A DNA stretch of 64,000 nt, from positions 30,021,130 through 30,085,129 of the forward strand of contig CM035167.1 of NCBI GenBank assembly GCA_020205615.1, written 5' to 3'. Origin of the DNA: Panax quinquefolius. Taxonomy: Eukaryota > Streptophyta > Magnoliopsida > Apiales > Araliaceae. Below are positions 58,261-64,000 of the stretch, piece after piece (position 1 is the first letter of the stretch; the number at the start of each line of letters is the position of its first letter). The translations under genes and the position numbers were made by a program. The notes under the pieces were generated by a model that was given only the letters and a program-made list of their open reading frames with translations, did not search any database and was not told where the DNA came from.

Positions 58261-59517
58261 TGATGATTGTGTAATACCCATGAATTGGATATACTTGAGC
58301 TTTAATTTGTGTATTCTTTAGCCATTTAGAAGCATTTTTACTGTGTTTAGTTGTATTTTGCAGATTCGGGAGCTGTAGGGGCAATATGGGATTTTTAAGC
58401 AGATAATGGCATAATGGTAATTATATCCAAGACCAGCGCCGGGGCGCTCTAGCTAGTTCATTCCCCACCGCTGGGGCGCTGGGCCGTGATATCTGTTGAC
58501 TGAGCACGCGCGTTGACCAAGGGGTTTGATTGCACAATTGGAGGTTATTTGAGAAGTTGATTTGGACTAGGATTGTGGTGCAATGTGAAGAATATATAAA
58601 GTTTATTTTGTTGAATTAGAGACTATCTACCACAATTGAAGACCAAGCAAGAGATTACTTGAAGATTGAAGGATTGGCTCTAGAGTTTTTCTTCTTCTCC
58701 TATTTTTCAATTTGTGTAATTCCTTAAGAATGTTTTGCAAAAGATTATTGGTTTTAATTTCCGTTATGAACTAATTCTTTAATTAAGATTCCAATTGAAC
58801 CTTTTATGTCTATAAATTAGTTATTTAATTTATTCCAATTATTTATGTTAAAGTGAATTTTTTATCTTGTCTTGTGCGTATTGATTAATTATTTGGCCAA
58901 TAATTACCTTGTTACTCTAGATGGAATTGAAAGAGGAGATCTAGGGTTAGAACTGGCATGATAACTTGTATTCTTAATTATTTGCATGACGAATAATTAG
59001 GGTTGTGAATGGAATGAAAATATCTGTTCACTGCATGTAACACGCTGGGAATTGGAATTTAATGCGTTTAATTTAATTGTTTTGCATAGGAATATACCAA
59101 GATTAATTGGATTAAATAGAAGTTAATTGATCACTTGAGAAAGGGCTTTTGACACTTAGAATTCTTGTTAACAATTTAGTAGGCATAATAATTGGGATAA
59201 TTGGATAATTGATTTATTGTTCATAATTGGGGATATTGGAGTCTTAATCTTTATTTACCTAAATTCATTCGTTAAAATCTTAATTTTATTTATTTGATTT
59301 ATTTTAGAATAATCTCTTTTAATTGTTTAATTTAGTTTTATTATTTTGAAAATCACACTTTATGGTTGTTTAAATAAAATTGGATTGATATAGTGCTTTA
59401 GTAGTTGGAATTTATTGATTAGAATTTCTCGTGGGATCGACACTCTATCTTATCACTTTATTACTTATTCGATCGTGTACACTTGCACAAATTCATTGAT
59501 TGTGAAATCAACCAACA
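58261..59517 (+). repeat. Athila 3' LTR
   Basis: It starts TGATGATTGTG and ends CCAACA. It pairs with 15391-16626, with a TATA box at 58593-58600. It contains two GCGCC(G)GGGCGC palindromes at 58435-58448 and 58468-58482. Confidence 0.9.
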
Positions 59518-61037
59518 ACCTTCGCTGACATGTGAATCAATGGAACATTGCGTTGTAACCCCCGCCGGGGATCCACTAGGGACTATGAATACCAACATAT
59601 GCAATCATCGAATAACTTTCGATGCCTCGATGGGTTTACTTGCCATCGGTTGAAATAATGTCAAGGCTGCTTGACCTTCACTGACACGTACATTAATGGA
59701 TGACAATGCGTGGTGACCCCTACCGGGGAATACGTTGTAACCCCCGTCGGGGAAGGTGTTTGTACCCTCGCTGATGTGTATGGCAGCGGCTGGTCATCAG
59801 ATGGCTTCCGATTCTTTGTTGGATTTACATCTAACTGTTATAATGATGTCAAGGTTGCTTGACCTTTGTTTATGTGTGTGTCAACGGATGAACATGCGTT
59901 GTAACCCCTGCCGGGGTTTTACGTTGTAACCCCCGTCGGGGATCCACGTTGTAACCCCCGTCGGGGATCCACGTTGATCTTTAGGGTAATGACCCAGAAT
60001 TGGCGGCATTGGACCTGTACAAGGTATTTCCGAATGTGATTTGTAGCAAATGAGATCATTGGCATGGTATACCTCGTGTTTGGGCAAATGCCAATGAGGG
60101 ATGTACAAACTCAAAGTTCCATTTGAGAAGACCAGGATTGCAGGCTTGTTTTGCTCAATCGCGTAGCGTTTTTATTCTCGATTTGACCTTTTCAGTCTGC
60201 AAGAACTCCTCTCAAACTGGACCGAGCCGGAGGGGTGGGGCCCATATAGGGGTGCCACTTGTACACCTGCTTCAGCCGTAGATGGACCTACGGCCAACCG
60301 TGGATACTAATATCCTGCAGGTTGGTCTCACAAGTCACTTTCAACTTGTGTCGCGAAGAAAAATCTGAGAGCTCTCCTTCAGATCTGCTGAGTTCTGGCG
60401 ATTTTCTGCAAATTCTATCACCGTACAAGTGTTCTGCACTATCCTGGTAACGTATGCATGTATTTTTTTCCAGTTTTTATCCGTCGGAAAATGAATTATC
60501 GCATGAAATGCATCTAAACACATAGTAGTGATTATGTATGCTCAAATGACTTGATAAAAAATATTAAACATAGTAAATGTTAGTATTACACCGTGCTGAA
60601 CATAATGATGTGAAAAAAATTTGACTTTTGAGATAGTCAAATTGGCACCTTTTTCTGCTATTTCTTATCCTATTTGAGGACAAATGAGCAAAAGGTAAAA
60701 GGCAAAGTACTCCTGGTATTGAGGTTAACCTTATAGATTGATGTTTTTGATTTTTAATGCATATATTATGTATATAACTTTGGGGCAGGTGTGCTACTGA
60801 ATGGCCACCTAGTCGTGCCTATGTGCATGTGGATAGTCCTATTTACAAAGGGGACTACGGCAAAATTTTCTCAAAATGTAGGCATTTAATTAGTCATGCA
60901 TTTTTAACTCTTCTGTAGATGTATGTTAAAGTAATGCATGCATGCATGTAGTCATAAAATGTATTTTTTGAAAAGCTGCAAGTCAGGAAATACCACACCC
61001 TTTTTGAGGTGATTTGGAGACTTGTTGTCCAGATATT

Positions 61038-61897
61038 ATGGATCCGGATCAGCTGAGTAGTTCCCGTAGGACCACTTCTGGTGTATGGAGGAGGGCTTCT
61101 GAAGTGCCTCGACCCCGTTCTGTTAGACAACCTCGTAGATTGGTGGAGGCAGTTATAGGTCCAGTCCGGGCTGATGTGCCGGACGTTGAGGACGAGGATG
61201 AGGATAAGGATATTCCAATTGAGGACCCCGATCCTGCTGCACATGTTCCCCGTAGGGAGCTCCCATGTATTCAGGTGGCAAACCCAGAGCTTCTCGGTGA
61301 CTTGAGCAGACATCCCTAGATATACTTGCATGCTAACGAGGTATGACGTTAGATCTTGATCTTCCTTCTTTCCTATTGACGAGGAGTAAGGATTTGATGT
61401 TGATCTGAATTTCATACAGGTTCCCGGCTTCACATAGCCTTAAGGGAATTGGTTTAGCATACACTCCATGTATAAGACTCTTCATCTTGATTATAGAGCG
61501 GTAGTGCATAATTGGGGATTCGGGGCATTCTTCTCCATCCTTTTCTGTCGTTGTCCCTGGGGTTATCTTAGGGAATTATCTGAGCGATGGTTTCATTAGA
61601 CTCTGTCACTCCATCTGTTGGACTGTGAGGTGATGATGACGCCGATGGATTGGCGGTTTATCACAGGTATGGAGTTTGGAGGGGCACCAGTGCCTTGCAT
61701 GGCGAATATTACCCTTACTACCATCAGATCCTTGTTAGGAGTTCCGGCGAAGGCGCTCAAGGGCAAGACTATCTGTGCAGATCCTTTGAGTGTAGATGTT
61801 ATGAGCGGGCTTTTTAGTGAGCCCATGCCTGATGATGTCATAGTCAGGGATCACATTCTTCAGCGATTATTCCTGATGATCATTAGAGGCTGCTTCA
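61038..61897 (+). pseudogene. PMD-type antisense ORF of Tat, second copy (3'-truncated)
   Basis: The start ATG is 61038. The first open part runs to 61319 (MDPDQLSSSRRTTSG opening, then an acidic EDEDEDKD stretch). The frame is kept through a candidate intron (61341-61419) into ERWFH, EVMMTPMDWRFITGMEFGG and a helix ending LFLMIIRGCFMF. In-frame stops occur at 61317 (TAG where copy B has TCG), soon after the intron (TAG and TAA where copy B has CAG and CGA), and near 61588. It is cut at 61897. Fit to PMD is by motif order; a profile search would settle it. Confidence 0.7.
61341..61419 (+). other. Candidate intron in the second PMD ORF
   Basis: ACGAG|GTATGAC and TTTCATACAG|GTTC, 79 bp, match the pair in the other copy. 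The 303 bp from ATG to the donor are exactly 101 codons, and the same frame continues after the acceptor. Confidence 0.55.
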
Positions 61898-62776
61898 TGT
61901 TTGGTAAATTCTAGTTACGCACAACACGCAAGTATACGCGGTTAACAAGTAATAAAGGGTAAGTAAAGTATCGTTCCCACGGAGAATTAACTAACAATGT
62001 TCACCAAGCATTAACCCATAACCATCTCAGTCTTATTTAAACGAATGATATTATATTTTGTATTTAAACTATGAAATTAAATAAACCTAACTAATCATAG
62101 AGTGAGACTAGATAATAAAGACCTGAGATTACAATTTCATCTATTGACTCATTCAAATCCACACACTTCTTGTTAAGCCAAATTAATTGTACCGGATTGT
62201 TAGTCAAGAACACGAAAGTAAAGTATAGCCATATCTCAATGTACCATACATAAATCACATGTAATCCACAGTTGATAGAATACACATGAACACCCACATT
62301 ACCTAAACTACTATATGTCTATGTGATTTACAAATAATTAGGGTTTAAACCCATGTTCTCAATTAACTACGAATGGTGCTTCGGTATATGTCTATCCTAA
62401 GCACAAATCATACATCCCAACACAATGCAGAATATATAATCAAAAGCTAATAAGATCATATCTCAACCCATACTTTGTTTCTCAAGTCCATATGGATTAT
62501 CACAGTAAATTGATGGCCAATCAATTAAGCAAGTAAGCGTAAATCTTAATAGACAATCCTATAGCAATCAATAAGGCTAACAATGAAATATATCAGAATA
62601 AACTAATCCATAGAATCCATTGCAATCTCAGAATAGAATTTAAATCATAGATGAATCAGATCTATCATCCACATATTGAATAAACATAATAAGATTACAC
62701 ATAAGAATCAAAGAGAGGATAAAAGTAGAGAATTGAAGTGCAAATCTGTTCTCCTGCTCTAAGATAGAATCTCTGA
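61898..62776 (-). repeat. Athila-like LTR, minus strand
   Basis: Its first bases (TGTTTGG, then GCACAACACGCAAGTATACGCGG, AAGTAATAAAG, ATCGTTCCCACG) match the reverse complement of the 3' end of the Athila LTR in outline, from a different family. The right end is lost at the next LTR start. It cuts the PMD copy at 61897. No coding sequence. Confidence 0.65.
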
Positions 62777-62922
62777 TGTAAGACCCCGAATTTATGAAAT
62801 AAAAGTATTCAATTTTTCTATTTAGTAAATGGTTAAATTGATAAAAAGTTAAAGTTAAGGGTGATATATGATTTTTTTTTTCAAAATACGCAAGTGGTTA
62901 TAAAATATTCATTGTTGTCGGG

Positions 62923-62968
62923 GAATATTCATTTGGTCGTGGAATATTCTTTCTATCGGGGAATATTC
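62923..62968 (+). promoter_or_regulatory. Three GAATATTC palindromes, 19-bp spacing
   Basis: GAATATTC at 62923-62930, 62942-62949 and 62961-62968; a weaker AAATATTC lies at 62903. Each fits the GAAnnTTC core of a heat shock element. They are about 75-120 bp upstream of a TATA box. Confidence 0.5.
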
Positions 62969-63043
62969 GTACGACGGCGCAGCCTTGTGTGGGCTCCATA
63001 ACGGATAACTGTCGGATGAAGAAAATGACAAGTATAAGTTGTT

Positions 63044-63051
63044 TATAAATA
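63044..63051 (+). promoter_or_regulatory. Candidate TATA box of the right-edge LTR
   Basis: TATAAATA within GTTTATAAATAGCGG. Confidence 0.4.
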
Positions 63052-64000
63052 GCGGCGTAGTTGTTACCGTTAATACTGTTGGAATACCCGGTGGTTAAAA
63101 CACAGTAATATGCGTGGTTGCACAGTAGCACACGGTATTGCACCAATTATTGATTCTTACGTAAGAAGGCACTACTCAATAATTGTTATAGTAATTACTG
63201 TTTAGTATTTTATTGATTCAATAATTGTTGCGTTGATATTTTATATTACTATTGTTTTAATAATTGTCACTACACAGTATTTTCCATTATCCAAGCAATA
63301 ATTCATATTATTTGGATAATATTATTAGATAACATTATTGGCAATGTCTAGAAAGTTCTGTCTTAAGGAGAGGTTTGGTCACCTAATTGCGCGCCAATAA
63401 GGATAAATTCTTATTGGAAAGCCCCCTCTTTCCTGGGAACTGCATGGTTGTCATTATTGTGATTCTGTAATATTATTTGTGAATAATTAATTATTGATTT
63501 ATATGATGAGGAAAATATTCATTTTATGTGGATATAGATGGAGAAAACTTTTTTAAGTGACAATTGTTGAAAATTGATATTTTATCTTTTCTGATAAAAT
63601 AATTATTATAATATAATAATGATGATATTTTTACAATGAATGTGGGATATATGAGTATATGAGGAGGAGGAGTATTTTTGTTTCATTAAATGATTAACAC
63701 ATGTTTTGTGTGGCGGTGGACCCTATTTCTTGACTGAAATTTGATTATAGCCTATAAAATCGCCCGTTTATGGATTTTGATCAATTTATGTTTGGAATTT
63801 GGAAAAACTTTCTTCTGCAAAGTTGTAGAGAATTGAATTTCCTATAAAAATGCGCGAGATTCGAATTTTCTAATAAAAGGGCTATCTATTATGAATTATT
63901 GAAGTTCTGAAATAATTGATTTTTGGAAGTTTTAATTAATTATTTTAAGAAAAACGTTCTTAACAAGTTGGTTGCGCATGTTAATTGCTGAAATCTGATG

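Larger units (their letters stand above)
15391..59517 (+). mobile_element. Athila-clade Ty3/gypsy element, interrupted by nested insertions
   Basis: LTRs at 15391-16626 and 58261-59517 are nearly identical. A tRNA-Asp-type PBS follows the first and a polypurine tract precedes the second. Gag, protease, RT, RNase H and integrase are all on the plus strand, followed by an accessory ORF. Without the insertion at 21027-53771 the element is about 11.4 kb, in the usual Athila range. The close LTR match implies a recent insertion. About 16 bp at the start of the 5' LTR are missing, so no target duplication can be confirmed. Confidence 0.9.
59518..61897 (+). repeat. Second, truncated copy of the Tat PMD-ORF region
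   Basis: It matches 24525-26860 in order and orientation. It begins directly at the Athila LTR end and stops at an Athila-like LTR on the other strand. CGTTGTAACCCC(C/T)GTCGGGGATCCAC repeats at 59540-59980 are cleaner than in the first copy. The element it came from was a separate Tat insertion. Confidence 0.85.
62777..64000 (+). repeat. Start of another LTR (runs off window)
   Basis: It begins TGTAAGACCCCGAATTT, a common gypsy LTR start. Three perfect GAATATTC palindromes at 62923, 62942 and 62961 precede a TATAAATA at 63044-63051. No coding sequence is seen to the window end. Confidence 0.55.

Noticed and set aside
1..64000. Host protein genes, tRNA or rRNA genes
   Set aside because: No frame matches a host protein family I recognise, and I saw no tRNA- or rRNA-like sequence. 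Small or highly spliced genes cannot be excluded by eye.

Overview
This window looks like a repeat-dominated stretch of a flowering-plant nuclear genome. It is AT-rich, with long (TA)n tracts, and every coding remnant I recognise belongs to a mobile element: Ty3/gypsy chromovirus, Athila and Tat lineages, Ty1/copia, and an endogenous caulimovirid (pararetrovirus). I see no host protein gene, tRNA or rRNA. The species cannot be named from the sequence.

Layout. 1-2427: tail of a chromovirus-type gypsy polyprotein (integrase, chromodomain-like end), its polypurine tract and LTR. 2428-3472: a piece of a Tat-clade LTR. 3473-13169: an endogenous pararetrovirus locus, about 1.36 genome lengths arranged head to tail. 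It runs protease, RT, RNase H and C-terminal region of one unit, then an intergenic region, then movement protein, coat protein, zinc knuckle, protease, RT and RNase H of the next. The two overlapping parts are offset by about 7.15 kb, which should be one genome length. 13170-15390: a short LTR element on the minus strand with no coding capacity. 15391-59517: one Athila element on the plus strand (5' LTR, tRNA-Asp-type PBS, gag, pol, accessory ORF, PPT, 3' LTR; about 11.4 kb without insertions).

The Athila integrase is split by a Tat-clade element of about 20 kb on the minus strand (21027-53771). That element has 2.9-kb LTRs, gag-pol on the minus strand, and an extra plus-strand (antisense) ORF related to the plant mobile domain. 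The Tat element carries three later insertions: a Ty1/copia element (38293-47700, minus), a solo LTR (48407-50162, with near-identical flanking ACCGY), and a foldback Mutator-like element (50796-52380) with a perfect 9-bp target duplication. 59518-61897 is a second copy of the Tat antisense-ORF region. 61898-62776 is an Athila-like LTR on the minus strand, and 62777-64000 is the start of another LTR running off the window.

Two signals stand out. First, the Tat leader (R-U5, downstream of the minus-strand TATA box) holds a tandem array of about 60-bp units. Each unit can fold into a hairpin, and the outer stems differ by compensatory changes. Second, long stretches show a systematic replacement of CTG and CAG by CG-containing words, visible wherever two copies can be compared. 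These stretches coincide with frameshifts, while nearby stretches with normal CAG/CTG content have open reading frames. I read this as a base-calling artefact at methylated CHG sites in an unevenly polished long-read assembly, so many of the breaks reported below may not be in the real genome.
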